From Blasia pusilla (Eukaryota > Marchantiophyta > Marchantiopsida > Blasiales): DNA of 64,000 bases. The first letter of the stretch is position 1. Every line of letters starts with the position of its first letter. Made by a program: the position numbers and the translations under genes. Location: contig CM114275.1 of NCBI GenBank assembly GCA_050084515.1, positions 4,154,001 to 4,218,000 of the forward strand, given 5' to 3'. Below are positions 1 to 12,354 of the stretch, in pieces. The notes under the pieces were generated by a model. It saw only the letters and a list, made by a program, of their open reading frames with translations. It ran no database searches and had not been told where the DNA came from.

Positions 1-3000
1 TCCTCATTCATTCATTTACGCACTCTTCTCTACCAAGATCTCTACAAAGATAATATTTTTATCACTTTTTTAAAAGTTTGGGCCTAAAGGCACGTTCTCT
101 TATTATATGTGCTTTCATTATTACGATGGATCGCCACGATTCACATTCGGGTATTCTTTCTATTTTCTTTCTTGCAATTTTGTTTGTTATCGAGTTTTTA
201 TCTTTTCTTTTTCATGTTTGGAATGGAATTTCAGGTGGGGTTTTTTTTAATTTTTCATGTGGGGGCGGTGCGATGCTAGGTTTTGAGGGATAGGAGCACA
301 ACACCGATCGAGATTAGGGTGATTTCTCGAAGGAAATTGTGAAAGGGGGCAACCTTGGATTGACATTTCTCAATCATGGAAGTCTCATTGCTAGAGGTTT
401 TGACATCCAAGACCTGGTTTCAAACAGATTTTCCTTTTTTTTTTTCAGAAAACGTGATTCTTATAATGGAGATGTGGTTCATGATGCCCATACCCTACTT
501 CAATTTTGGTCAAAATTCTCTTCCTCTTGATACAGAGAGGTCACAATGAAGCTAGGAGGGTGAGGCTCTAGTGATTTTTTTCTCATTGTAGTGGGTCTCA
601 TATATGTAGAATTCCAGTGCACACCCTCCGCCCATCCAATTTCACACTACTCTCTCTATCTCTCAACCTTCACAATGTGCGTTTCTAAGCAAATATGGTC
701 ATTTTTAGGTGTTATGCTGTGGTTTTCAATTGGTGAGGACAAGACGAACCTTGTTTAATGCTCGTTGTTACTAGCATAGCATCCTTGGTAAGTTTCTAAC
801 TTATAGAGTGTTTCTATGTTCGAGGTGTTCAGTACGGTTTTCAAAATACTCTATAAAATATTCTATTAATATTTCAAAATGCTAATGCAAGTTAGTGGGA
901 CTGTGTAAAATCAGGAATTCCTCTTGTTAATGGGGAACACCTTCCAATAGGACTTAGATCAAAATTCATAATTTGACCTTTCAAATCATAACACCTCCTA
1001 CTGCAAGGAGGAGAACACGACAGGCGATAATGAGGTCCTTGAGGAGCACCTCATGGACTAGTTGAATACCCTAAAATCGAAGAGATCATCCTCGGAACAT
1101 GTCCGTGGACACAAACTTTTTCCATATGCAACCTTGGTTATCGTAACTCTCCAAATCGACGAAAACCATTAGATTCGAGCAATTTAAAGCAATGCGTACG
1201 CTTGTGGTCGGAAAGAGATTGAGATGCCATGATCAACAAAGCAATTGCAGCGAGAGAGTAGCCAAAGCTTGGATAGCGGGAGATCACCAAGATCTGTGAA
1301 ATCTCTTTTCGGAGAGAAGCTCCGTGATATGACCAAAGGTGGTCATGAATAGTGAATCAACCTCCATTGTCTAACCGCTCGATGAGCATCAAGGCTATGT
1401 CATGTTTCCACATCGATCTCTCCTTCTCTACAACGAGCTCTACAACTATCGCAAAAGGCGAGAGTGGAGGTAAGGCTGATCTAATTGGTGGTCTTTAAAT
1501 CCCGACCTCATTGCCATAAAAATACCATCAGTTGGGAATGAATTTGGTGTGTCTCACACTCTCATGGTCTCATAGCGACTCGAGGTTGGAAGCGAGAGAC
1601 CACGCTAGATCATCGAGTCAGATCCAAATTGAATATTCCCTTGGAGTAATTATACCTAAGTCGGGTGAAAAAGAGACAAGGCTCCTAGGTTTGAAGGGCC
1701 CAAAACCAGACTTTTTTTGTCAAACATGCCCCAACAAATAATGTTTCCACTAGAAATGGTTTATACCATTAAATGTTGAAATAAATATGCACTACATTGA
1801 AAGAAATATGTTTTTTTTCCTTAAAATTATTATTTCTGATCGTTTAGTTATGAGCATTCTTACTAGTTGGTCTAAAGAAAATCGGCAACATTCTCAAGTC
1901 TAATCTATATTATTAAAAGAAGACGGGTATGGAAACCCTCCCTCTATTGCCGAAACTTAGGTGTAATTAATTAAGTGCTAACAAGAACTATTTTTCACCC
2001 GTGCATCTAATCGCTATTATGTAAAAAAATTGGAGATCACCCAAACCATCACAATTTTAAATCTATCTATTTGATTTATTGCATAGGAGGGAGAATATTT
2101 TATCTTCATCTTGTCTAAAATTGAATGATTAATTTACTGTCACGACAGAGTTTCTAATATTAACCAAATTTTTTAACTTTTTGCATCGAAAGGCAGCGAG
2201 AGAATAAAATAAAACTAGGAAATTCAGAAAGGCCATCATGGAATGTAAAATATAGGTTTTGGAGTACTCTTGACTTTGGCACTTCACCCTTTCCATGTGT
2301 CCCAACATGTGCAAATAAAGAAAAGCCTTCCATCCATCCATCCATCTACCGTGTACATGTGCTGGATGCCAACTTTTCGGTGCCATTGACGACAGTTGAC
2401 CGCCTCGAACTCCACGCCCTAAAAGTCACGACATGTATACCGACCAATCACACACTAAGGAAGTATCCTCTCATATTTCCACATTTATTTATTACTTATT
2501 ATTAATATTCTTTTCGTCCGAATGTGCTCAAGATTTTCTCCGGGCAGAGGTAGTAGACGGAAAGGGGTGCACATCGCTAATTCGACGTCCGGCGGTTGAC
2601 GTTCTTGGGGCCCATCCAGGTCCACAGAAGGAAGTGACGTTCCGTCCACGTCCTCAACGAACCACGTTTCTCTGTGAATTTAATTGATTGGATTTGGATT
2701 TATTATGATTTATTTGGAGTATTTTAGAAGTCATTCGGATATGAAAAAAACTACTTTGGCTCCCCCCATATTAGAGTAAAATCAAATTGATTTTCGATAG
2801 AATTGAAAAGGGAGCGAGTCTTTAATTTACGGTCAAAATTTTAACACAAGGGGCATATTGGGAAATGGAACGGATAGAAAAGTATATATTTTGCGTTCAT
2901 TATAAGTGTGTAAGGTAAGGAAATGAATTGGTTACATTTTAGGCATGTGTATTATAAGTTTTTTCAACATTTTTTAGTGATTACGGGCCCAAATATATTG

Positions 3001-4139
3001 AGATTTTTTAAATGAATTTTTTTAAATAGTGCCATAACACCTCTCACACATCCAACATTGCAATAGATTTAAAAAATATGATCTTTTAATGTTTTTAGCA
3101 CTTCACAAGTATTTTCAGATACAAGTGCTTTATTTGGAGGGGGTGGGGAAAAGGGTGGAAGAAATCTCACCGGTGCATATGTGTGCATTCAACATAGACA
3201 TTCTTAGCAAAGCCAATGGATGGAATTTAAAGGTTTCTCATGGGAGTTTGGAAATTTAAGAATGGTTTTTTTTTTTTAAACATTCTTATTTTTAGAATCT
3301 TGAAATTTTCCACTTCAGTTAAAAAATCACGAGACAGAAAAATCAGAGCCCTACTAAATAACTATCCAAGCCCTAGTATCACAGTATACAACAAGTGAAA
3401 GATCTTTCACTTGTTATGCAAGTGAAAGATAATCACACTATCCAGATTTCTGTTTTCTTTTCCTTGTTGCCTATGTTATTAAATATTTTCGTGTCGGGTG
3501 AGAAGATAGACTAGAATTTGAGATCAAATAATAATTCATTTCAAATTACTACTCAGATGGATGGGAAACTGTATGGACCTAAAGATGTATCCGAGTGGAT
3601 GGGAAACTGGCTGAACGCGAGAGGTGCAGTTGAGATGGAGATGGAGAAGGATGCGTATGGAAAAGTGGATGTTCTTTTTTATTAGGTCCCTAAAAGAACA
3701 CTCATTTAGGTACAGTTCCTTTTTACGGTTTTGGATTAGAGAATCGTTTTCATGAAGGGTCACTACGGGGTTTGATTAGGTAAAGAGGTCTACTTACGGC
3801 AGGTGTAACAAGGTACCTTCCTAGCTACCCTATGTCCTCTTTTCCGTTCAATAAATGTTCTTAAAATGCAGATCCCTTTAAACCGTGCATGTGGGTTCTT
3901 TTAGGAGACAAGATTTTGGAAATCGGAGGGTTTAGTTGAGTTGCCTATAGGTTGGGTAGTTGTAATGAAGGCAATATGATGAGCCTTTGAGTAGGTCTCA
4001 TTGGCCTATGGCCATTTTCGTAACTTCGTGTTACGACTATTTTCATCATCTGGAACAATGTATGTCTTCTCAAAGTACCCCATTTGGGTTAGTATGTATG
4101 GCCAACATTCTCACTCCATTCATATACTTCTTTAAAACA
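1..4139. other. Intergenic, no gene recognised
   Basis: AT-rich sequence with only short, unrelated open frames and no protein family I can recognise. A Helitron-like 5' terminus (TCTATATTATTAAAAGAAG) starts at 1904 after an A, but I cannot place its matching 3' end. Homopolymer tracts occur at 430-445 and 3265-3280. Confidence 0.5.
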
Positions 4140-4556
4140 TCTATACTACATCTCTATATGTAATCATTTGGGGTGAAAGGTAAGAACCTAGACATATATT
4201 CCCTAAGCTCCCTGCACCTTTCATGAAACCTTCCCACAAAACAAACTTCATGGGATGGTTGACCCCATGAAAACACCTCTCTAGCTGCCCTAGCAAGGCA
4301 CGTGTGCTAAGCTTGAGAAATCAATCACCATTTTCCAAACAGATCTGAAAATTCAAATGAACCCCACAACCAGAAAAATCTGAAAATATCTTATCTTTGC
4401 TATTATTGTAGACCTGCATTTAAATTTTCAAACTCTTGATTGGTCACTTTGACATCTCTCATTCATTCAAGTGTAAAATACCCTCAACAACCCTTTACTG
4501 CATATGGATTCATTTCTCCTCTTCGAGACGACGCATCGCACAAGTATCTTACTAGT
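4140..4556 (+). mobile_element. Candidate non-autonomous Helitron-like element
   Basis: It begins TCTATACTACA at 4140 after an A and ends GCATCGCAC followed by TTACTAGT, with CTAGT at 4552-4556 followed by T. The end matches the other Helitron-like termini in this window (28516-28520, 61740-61744). There is no coding capacity. The pairing of this 5' end with this 3' end is inferred. Confidence 0.45.
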
Positions 4557-4560
4557 TTAC

Positions 4561-4755
4561 ACTAGTCAGTACTTGTGAGGGACGGTGCGATGCACAGTCT
4601 TGTGCGTATACACGCCCCTCGTCCTGAAATGTACACGCGTATCGTGCATATACATGCCCCCCTCCTAAAATGTATACGCGCCGAGTTTAGGGTGACACAT
4701 GTCATATTGTGCACGTGTCGCCATGTCAAAAGCACTCCTCAAATTACAATATAGA
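4561..4755 (-). mobile_element. Mini Helitron-like element, opposite orientation
   Basis: Read on the minus strand, it starts TCTATATTGTAATTTG at 4755 (preceded by A) and ends GTGCATCGCAC, then about 20 bases, then CTAGT at 4561. It lies tail to tail with the plus-strand 3' end at 4552-4556, only a few bases away. It is about 195 bp with no coding capacity. Confidence 0.5.
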
Positions 4756-6295
4756 TTATTAAGATGTCCCAATGCAACATTTTGTCAAAAAAAAAGAATT
4801 AATTGACTCTCTTCCAAACCGAAAGCATGCCATATAAACCCAAATTTGTTTTCATCCAAAGAACCTTCTCTTCAAATAAACAAATTACTGCAACAAATAT
4901 TCTTCCTTGAAATGGAAAAACAAGAGACGATCCTCCTCAAGAAATGGCATGTGTATGCAAAAGAGGCAGTTGTGGAGGGAGACATGTAATAATATATATG
5001 TGGAGATCGATGAGGAAGCGGTTGGAGAGGAAAGGAATGTGCTCGCGCTGGGAATGGAATAGGGTGGGCATGAGCCTAAGAGAGCGTGTCAAAGTGTGTA
5101 GGCTTAGGAAGTTGGTGCTACTCTTTTATGGGGAGTTTGTGCTTCTCGGTTCATTCGTGGCACATTTTGGTTACTTGGGGGTTGGCTTCATCGTGTTTTC
5201 CAAGTAGCGATTTGGTATTTTCGTCTTTGCTTTCATAATTTTCATCATTTTCTGAATATTTTTTTCATCGTGTGTTATTTGGATTTTTGTAATTTCTCGT
5301 CGGATATTTGTTTCCTTTCATTAGTTGATTTATTACTTTCTTCTTTTAATGACGGTTCAACCCCCAAATTTATTTCTTTATTACTTTTTTTAATCTAAAA
5401 ATCAAATTGGAGAAATTTTTGAGTCTCCATAAAAATTTCCCAAGTCTCCTTCATAATTTTACTTTTATTCTAAAATTAAGATCTGATTTTGAAATTTTTC
5501 TCCAAGTCTCCCTCTTATTCAAAAATTTTCCATCTTCTAAAAAAACCCTTGTTTAAGAAGTCGTAAAACTAGTGTAAGCCCGTGGTTTATATTACATGCC
5601 AATATCAACTCTCACAATTCTCAAGATCCATTTTGAATTGATTTCCAACAATCCTATTTCCCTTTTGGTTTCCAAGGGCTTAAATGGTGCTTCTCCAAAG
5701 GATGGGCTTGCCATAAGTATCCAACCAAAAGAAATTTCAAGTCAAATTTTAAATCATCAAAAATATTGCATGGGAAACATCAAAGGGGAAAGTTTTCATA
5801 TCACATTTCCATGGCTATAAATATTTTATCAAAATAGCCATCTAGTTACTTTCTCCATTTTTGGATTGTCATTGGGTCCTTGAGCTACCATTTTTTATTT
5901 CCATCCATATAATCTATTGCACCACACAGGCTTCAAAACAATTTTTCCGCAAGTGCATCACATGAGCATCTCTACTATAAAATTTAATTGAAAATCAAAC
6001 TGGCATCTCCAAGGATGTTGAACCAGGACTGTAATATAACAAAAGAAACCTAGAAATCCCAACCTAACGTAGCTAGCATAGACACCCTTTTGTCATGAAA
6101 ATGTCGAATTGCATCGTTTAGCTAATTGCATATGATTCATAGTGTAGATCTATGGGCGCCAATATTTGTAATAATTGGAATTATTTTAATGCCCACTAGA
6201 AAATATTTTTATATTTTAATTTTTTCAAAAAAAAAGTCAAAAAAATTTTGGATGAGGAAAATCAAAATTTTTGTGAAGAAAAAGTAAAAGAAAAG
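4756..6295. other. Intergenic, no gene recognised
   Basis: AT-rich with long T and A runs. A minus-strand CTAGT motif near 5569 (ACTAGTGTAAGC on +) resembles the one at 60829 and may be another Helitron-like end. No protein family is recognisable. Confidence 0.45.
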
Positions 6296-6946
6296 TGTCA
6301 CAACTTTTAGGATAGATCGGTGAGATCTAATAGAGAAAATTCGTGAGTAGTGGAGGACAGGCTCAATACGTCGAGGATGACCTGCTGAGGCCTCGGAAAA
6401 CCTGAGAGAACATGTTTCCCCTTCGTTTCGGCTCATTTGGAGCCATATTGAGGAACTTTCTATTTTGGGTAAGTACCATTTTGAATATATGATTGACTTT
6501 CTATTTTTTGGCAAGTGGACATTGACCTCCTACATGAGGTCAAGAGCCAAGGAGGTGACTTGGGAGCATAGGTTACCATGGAGAGAGCTTACGAGAGGGA
6601 AGGGGTATACCTCAAGGAGAGAGGGCTTGAGAGCTCATTCTCTGTTTGTTGAACCTCTTGGCATGAGGCAGCGGAGCTATGGTTTTTCTTGCCTTGTGTG
6701 TGTAACCAAAGCCTCTCATTAGGAGAGTGGGTTTGGTTTGACATTGAGAGAGACATGTGAGAGTGCACACATGTGAGAACTATGGTGTTGTGAGAGAGAT
6801 TGGATCATATTTTATTGGAGATATTTTGGTACTTCTTGTTTCGTTGTTTGGATGCCATGAGTCAGCATGGGATCATGCGTGATTGTGTGTGTGTGTGTGT
6901 TCGGTGACAACGATGTATGTTGTGTAGCGATGTGTATGCGCACGAC
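6296..6946 (+). mobile_element. Short gypsy-derived element: 5' module joined to 3' module
   Basis: It starts TGTCACAAC and ends GCGCACGAC. The first ~515 bp aligns with the 5' end of copy A (from 7438) and with the minus-strand fragment ending at 57990. The last ~130 bp (from TTGGAGATATTTTGG) aligns with the 3' end of copy A (16450-16564) and of fragment D (44839-44965). Flanking 5-mers are AAAAG and GAAAG, a possible decayed target-site duplication. It can be read as a solo LTR of the family or as an internally deleted copy. No coding capacity. Confidence 0.7.
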
Positions 6947-7437
6947 GAAAGGCAAAAAATTATCATTTCAGGCATAAATATTTATGCCACTAAGAGCTGG
7001 ATCCTCGCGGCACTAGTTATGATAGCCTCTATGCCTAAAGCGTTTGGGTGTGCAAAATTGATTTCTTTGCGAGGCCAAACCTACAAGAAATTTCAGAGTT
7101 TTGTATATTGGATGCTCAAACATGATTTTTGCGAGGCTAAAACCTGTAAGAAACTTTAGAGTTTTGTATATTTTCCGAGATAGCATCATTGTCAATAAAC
7201 ATTTTCTGAACAATATAGAGAGCAGTAGAGACTCATTTCTTGGAGCTACAACACTCACATGAGCCACTAATAGAGGATGGTTTCCTGTTTCTGAAAATCT
7301 CTTTGCTTACACTTTACATCTCAATCAAGAGAATAGAATCATGGTTTTAAACACAAGAAAAAAATCTATATGATTATTGGAGAATACCCTCTTGATTTTC
7401 AAAGCCCTCTCCTCTTGACACTTGACCCTCTCAACTA
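6947..7437. other. Spacer between two gypsy-derived elements, with a small direct repeat
   Basis: No gene seen. A phrase of about 50 bp (around 7078-7113, and again 7140-7173, sharing AGAGTTTTGTATATT) is repeated with changes. The last five bases before copy A are AACTA. Confidence 0.4.
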
Positions 7438-9440
7438 TGTCACGACTGTTATGATAGATCGATGGGATCTAGCAGAGCGCCTGCACGAGAAGTGGAGCAC
7501 ACGCCCAAGAGGTTGAGGATGACCTGTTGAGGCCTTGAGAAACCTGAGAGAGTAGGTTTCCCCTTTGTTTCGGCTCATTTGGAGCCAAAACGAAACTTGG
7601 CCATATAGAGAAACTTACTATTTCAGATAAGTTTCCATATCGGGGATAGTTGACTTTCCACTCTGGGAAGTGACCCTTGACCCGCTATAGCAGGTCAAGA
7701 GCCAAGGAGGTGACTTGCGAGCATAGGTTACCGTTGAGAGGGCTTGGGAGAGGGAAGGGGGTATACCTCCAAGAGAGAAAGCTTGAGAGCTCATTCTCTC
7801 TTTGTTGAACCTCTTGGCATAAGGCGGCGGAGCTATGGTTCCTTGCCTTGTGAGTGTAAGCCAAGCCTCTCATTAGGAGAGTTGGTTTGGTTTGACATGA
7901 GAGAGAGTGCACACCTTTGAGAGCTATGGTGTGAGATGGTATAGAGAGACATTGGATCTTACTTTACAAAGAGAGAATGAGAGAGTGAGTGAGCTTCATG
8001 GGGGAGCTCGTTGGTCACTCGCTGCTTTTGCAGGTTGGGGACCGTGTTCCCCATTCAACGACTCATGGGAGTGCTCACCGGAGCAAGGGCTGCTTTGATT
8101 GTTCTTTGCATTTGCCGATTTTTCGTGTGGAAGAGTGGCGCGCTGCCCAATTTCAGCGCGGAAGCGTTGCCAAATTTTGTGTAGGAGAAAGAGACATTGG
8201 GATTTATGACAGTCCCCGTCAGTTTTTACTGGAATGTTCGATTCTAAATATTTGTTGACATTATTGTAGATCATGAAGCTGTGCACGCTTTCCAACAAAC
8301 AATGTACAATTTGGAGTTGTGAGCAAAAAGTTATGGTCAATCTTGCAAAACTTCCATTGCTAGGCGATTTTTAGAGTTAAATTGTTCAAACCCTAAACCA
8401 GCTGCCACGCCGGCGGTGGCCGTCGCCGTCATAGTCACCATCAATCGGCCGACATCAACGGTCAACCATCACCATCAATGGTCAACCGTCACCGGTTGGC
8501 CGTCACCATCAACGGTCAACAGTCACCGTCAATGGTCCGTCGTCTGTTGTCCACCCTTTGGTTGCCATTGCCCCATTATGGAGTGGAGGGTCTTCCACGA
8601 CGTTCGTCGATTCTTTGACTTGCGTCACCACCACGTACTTTGTTTTGGCCACCACCGTCATCGCGGTGTCATCATCAACCAGTGATGGCAGATGACCTCC
8701 GGTTTTGGTGTTTGAGTTTTGATTTCATGCTGCTATGTTGTGTTTGGTAGCCGCTCGACAACGATCGAGTACCATGCCTTGACTCCCATAGCCGCAACGC
8801 GCTGCCGATTTTTGCCGTGCCGCTCGTGGCTGCACCGCACCGTCTCAATCGTGGAACCGCTCCTTCACTAAGGAGCAGAAAGTGTGAATTGCTGATTGAG
8901 GAGGGTATGCCGCCGAGTGCCACACCTCATTCCCGAGTGCCGTGCTGTTTGTAGCCGTTCCATGCCGCATCGGACCGCTCGGCCTGCACCGCACATCGAG
9001 GAGCTTGAGCAGCGTCAGTACAAGAGGAGTACGACTTGCTGATTGGAGGAGTTGTCTTCACGACCGAGTTGGGGTCGAGATTTGCAGTTGCTGAGGAGCG
9101 ACATTGACATATGTTCAGGTTACCCATTCTGGTCCTTTATCCTACACGTGTGAGGGATTCTGGGATTTGGGTAATTTATTTGGGGATATTGCGTTGTGTG
9201 GATGGTGAGAGCATCATTCATGTATGTGGTTTAGGGGACATAGACCTGTGTGGGATGTTCGGAGTTGAGGGTAGGTTGTTGATGAGATGATAGCCTGGTC
9301 AATTTGCCGCACCACGCCGCGTGTTGCCGCACGTTACACGCCTCGGGGAGGGAGAGTGTAGATCGAGTGCCGCATGTTTGGGATGAGAGATTGAGGGATT
9401 GCTCATGAGGTTGAGAGTGATCGAGTGAGAGGGGAACGAG
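7438..9440 (+). repeat. 5' module and leader of gypsy copy A
   Basis: 7438-7975 matches the short element at 6296 and the minus-strand fragment at 57312-57990. From about 7960 to 8135 it continues to match only the latter, up to GTGGAAGAGTGGC. A weakly tRNA-Asp-PBS-like TGGCGC follows at about 8139, too poor to call. 8400-8560 is rich in short CCGTCACCATCAACGGTCAAC-type repeats. 8520-9120 is shared with the start of copy B (46975-47590). TATA-like CATATAGA lies near 7601. Confidence 0.6.
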
Positions 9441-9577
9441 GGTCATCATGGCATCCGTTCGGGACTTTGAGAGGCGAGGTGGTGAACCCGAGAGTAGCTC
9501 TAGAGGTTTTACGCGGAGTGGCGCGAGGTTCCGAGGGTCTCCATGTGAGGGACTAGGGGGAGGGTGTAGAGGAGTTT

Positions 9578-10726
9578 GTGAGCACATCGCCACACATTGT
9601 GAGTGGTCCTACCAGTTGGATGTACGAAATGGACGACCGGGGTAGAGGACCGCGTAGGTTTTCAGGTGCAGTAGGCACGATTGAGTTCCACGATTTCATA
9701 GCAGAATTTAGGAGTTTGTGCGACTCCCAGCGGACCAGGAACTCTAGAGAGTTCAACCCGTTTACATCATGGAACGATATGTTCTAGCATTTAGAGGGGG
9801 CGCCCATGGACAATTACCATGAGTTCTCCCACAGATATGCCTAGGAGATTGAGGCATGGCGACTCTACTATGACCCACACTATGTGTCATGGACAGAGCT
9901 GTTCCCAGACAAGGAGGAGGAGGAGTCAGGAGAGGCTACTTCCTCTTCCACTAGTGACATTTTAGGAGGGGTCACTCGCACTGGAGCACTTGCACCGTCT
10001 ATTCGGGTTCGTCCCAGGTTCAACCTTGTGGTTGAGTTCTTTGCTGAGTTGAGGGGGAGCTACCAGGGGGTACGGATGGAGAAGTTGTGGAGTATCCACG
10101 ACTTCCAAAGACGCCCGGGTGAGAGTTTACGTGAGACTTACACTCGCTTGCGTTGGTTGATCAATGTCACTCAGCGGGTGATGAAGGCTCAGGCTATCCA
10201 GTCATGGTACGCGATGCTGGACTGTACCCTGCGGACACGGGTGCGGGAGGGGGTGCTTCTTATGAACACCTCGCCTACGTTGAGAGATGTTTTTAGGACC
10301 ACCGAGAACATTGAGCGCAACATGGCGGAGGAGAGCGTAGCCACCATGGGTTCTGGGCGAGAGCAGTCACGATTGGCTGCACCACCTGTGCAGCAACGTG
10401 GACTCCGAGATAGGTCGACTGTGGCACTACGAGCTCAGGGAGGATATCGGGAGGCCATGCCACAAAGACCTACGCCTTCATATGCGGCTCAACAGCAGCC
10501 GCCTACTATTACTTCTTGGTCATGTGGTGGAGCCCATCATCAGCGCTATTGCACTTGTCAAGGTCATGGACGTGTGCCTCAACATAGAGGAGGAGATAGT
10601 GCTGCACCAAGAGGTTATCAGTGTGACTATTGTCAGAGGTATGGTCATACACACACTAGGTGTTTCAGTTTACATCCTCAGCTACGTCCGGACCGAGGGC
10701 CAGAGAGGGCACTAGAGAACGAGTAG
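9578..10726 (+). pseudogene. Gag region of copy A, with CCHC zinc knuckle
   Basis: Nucleocapsid/capsid-like protein of a Ty3/gypsy element. The frame from 9578 is interrupted by two TAG stops before 9884 and ends in TAG at 10724. The retrotransposon Gag core is visible as FNLVVEFFAELRGSYQGVR, then SIHDFQRRPGES and LRDVFRTTENIE. A classical CX2CX4HX4C knuckle (CDYCQRYGHTHTRC) lies at 10621-10662. Downstream in the same frame is a short coiled-coil stretch (IEQLQEQIAAMALKL, from about 10883). Copy B has the same region with the knuckle conserved (48392-48433). Confidence 0.8.
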
Positions 10727-11400
10727 CCTAGCGCACCAGGTAGGCCTAGCGCACCAAGTGGTCCCGTTGGGGGACGAGGAGCTGGATTTTCCCGACAGGG
10801 TGGTGAAGCTGCCCGTGGAGGAGGTAGAGTACCACCACCTAGACGCGCCGAGGGAGACGCCGGACGTGAGGCTGGGATGGCTGCTCAAATAGAGCAGCTA
10901 CAGGAGCAGATTGCCGCTATGGCATTGAAATTACCCGATGCCGGATCCGTGGCATCGACATCATATGGAGCAACCAGAGATATGGAGGATCCTGGTTGGA
11001 TGTGCGGGGTTGTCCAGATGGAGGCCACCGCAATTATCATGCGTGGAGTAGCCGCAGAGTTGGATCCACAGCGAGTGGAAACCAAAAAACAGACTAGGCT
11101 TCCTCAGTCTTTCACGTTGTCTGAAGCGATGAGGACCCCATTGATGGGTCCTCATCAAAGTTCGTGGAGAGTTGGTGATGTTGTTGGTGTGCAGGCACGG
11201 AGGACGATGGGAGAAGCGACTGCAAAGACTCCTATTGTTGATGCTTAGAAGGGGCATGTGTAGAGCACGTTGTTGGGGGCGGCCATTGTTGTGTACCGCA
11301 CTCCTTTATTTTTCGCTTCCGATGTTATGACGTGGGGGGTTACGCCCGCTGAGGCTTTTTGGCTGGCCGCTTAACTATGTGAGTGCGGAGTTGGAGTTCC
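10727..11400 (+). pseudogene. Gag-protease linker of copy A
   Basis: Continues in the Gag frame after the TAG at 10724. It is Gly/Arg/Pro-rich at first, then has a short helix-forming segment, then a stretch containing LPQSFTLSEAMRTPLMG that is also present in copy B (48855-48900). Stops are at about 11246 and 11261. No known domain is recognised, but conservation between copies shows it was coding. Confidence 0.55.
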
Positions 11401-11416
11401 TCCATCACGTTCATAG

Positions 11417-11767
11417 GTGATTGCAGAGGAGGTGATGGACTTGCCCTTGGAGCGGATGCTGGGGCCGTCCACGTCAAATTCATGGCAGGCTGCGGCTGCT
11501 AGGATGGCGGAGATGCCCGCTAGACCCGCGATAGGGCGTGCCATGATTTCTCTTGGTGTTGTGTTCTTGGATAACCACGGAGAGATCTTCCAGTTGGTGA
11601 GTCCCGGAGGTAGAGCTTTTAGTCCGCAGAGCGTCTTGTTGGATTCAGGAGCGCAACCCCTGATGTTGGGGAAAGCTTCATTCAGAGGATTGGGCTTGAC
11701 GAGAGCCGATGTGGAGCGTTGTCCATTACAGATACAGACATCCTTGGGTGGAGCAAGTACCACATAG
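11417..11767 (+). pseudogene. Retropepsin-like aspartic protease of copy A
   Basis: The active-site motif is LLDSGAQPLMLG (Asp codon at 11642-11644), the D-S/T-G-A signature of retropepsins that cleave the polyprotein. It is followed by KASFRGLGLTRADVE. It lies in the Gag frame. Copy B has DSGE in place of DSGA at the same site (from ~49401), so that copy has changed the residue after the glycine. Frame continues past a stop at 11765 into the linker. Confidence 0.75.
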
Positions 11768-12354
11768 TATATCACCCGATAGGAGGTCGCGGTGAGGATT
11801 CGCCTGGGACATCCTACAGATGAGTCCGTGGTGCGAGCCAAGGCGATAGTGATTGATGTAGAGTCCTACGACGTCTTGGTTGGTGGAGCAGTGTTATACC
11901 CGATGGGGTTTTCCTTGGATTACTTGGAGGATTCAGCGTCCTACAAACCAGGATGGCAGTCAGGTGATGGGCCCCTTAGCTCATTACCCGTTCAATTCAT
12001 AGGTGCAAGATGATCGGCGGCGGCGGGAGAGGTGGCGACCTTAGCAGCATTTAGCAGTGCCATCACTTGGCCTAGTGATTTGATTGAGGGACATGTCCAT
12101 GTAGAGGATACTCTCGTTCCTGACATTTCTATGGAGAGGAGTGTTATGGTAGCCGCATCATTCCATGGAGGAGAGGTGCCGTTGTGGGGCTGGATTCAGG
12201 AGCTTCGACGATTGGCAGATGAGCACGTGCAGATCGCGTGGAGTGAGGCGTTTGCACCGGAGCGTGACGGGTGTGAGGAACCCGAGGTAGCAGGGAGTGC
12301 TACGATGACATCCTTGGATAGCACACCCATTGTGTGGTGTATTATGAAGGAGGG
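11768..12354 (+). pseudogene. Linker between protease and methyltransferase, copy A
   Basis: Same frame as Gag and protease. It includes SYDVLVGGAVLYPMGFSLDYLE, the usual end of the gypsy protease region, split here by the reporting limit. It then includes IEGHVHVEDTLVPDISMER and LWGWIQELRRLADEHVQIAW, also present in copy B (50340-50510). The second half is not a domain I know. It leads directly into the methyltransferase motif I. Confidence 0.5.

Noticed and set aside
8136-8160. Primer binding site TGGCGC...GCTGCCC
   Set aside because: Only partly matches the tRNA-Asp complement and its place relative to the unclear LTR end is unsettled.
9448-9645. Gag start at 9448
   Set aside because: This frame does not continue into the Gag core. 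The frame from 9578 does, despite two stops.
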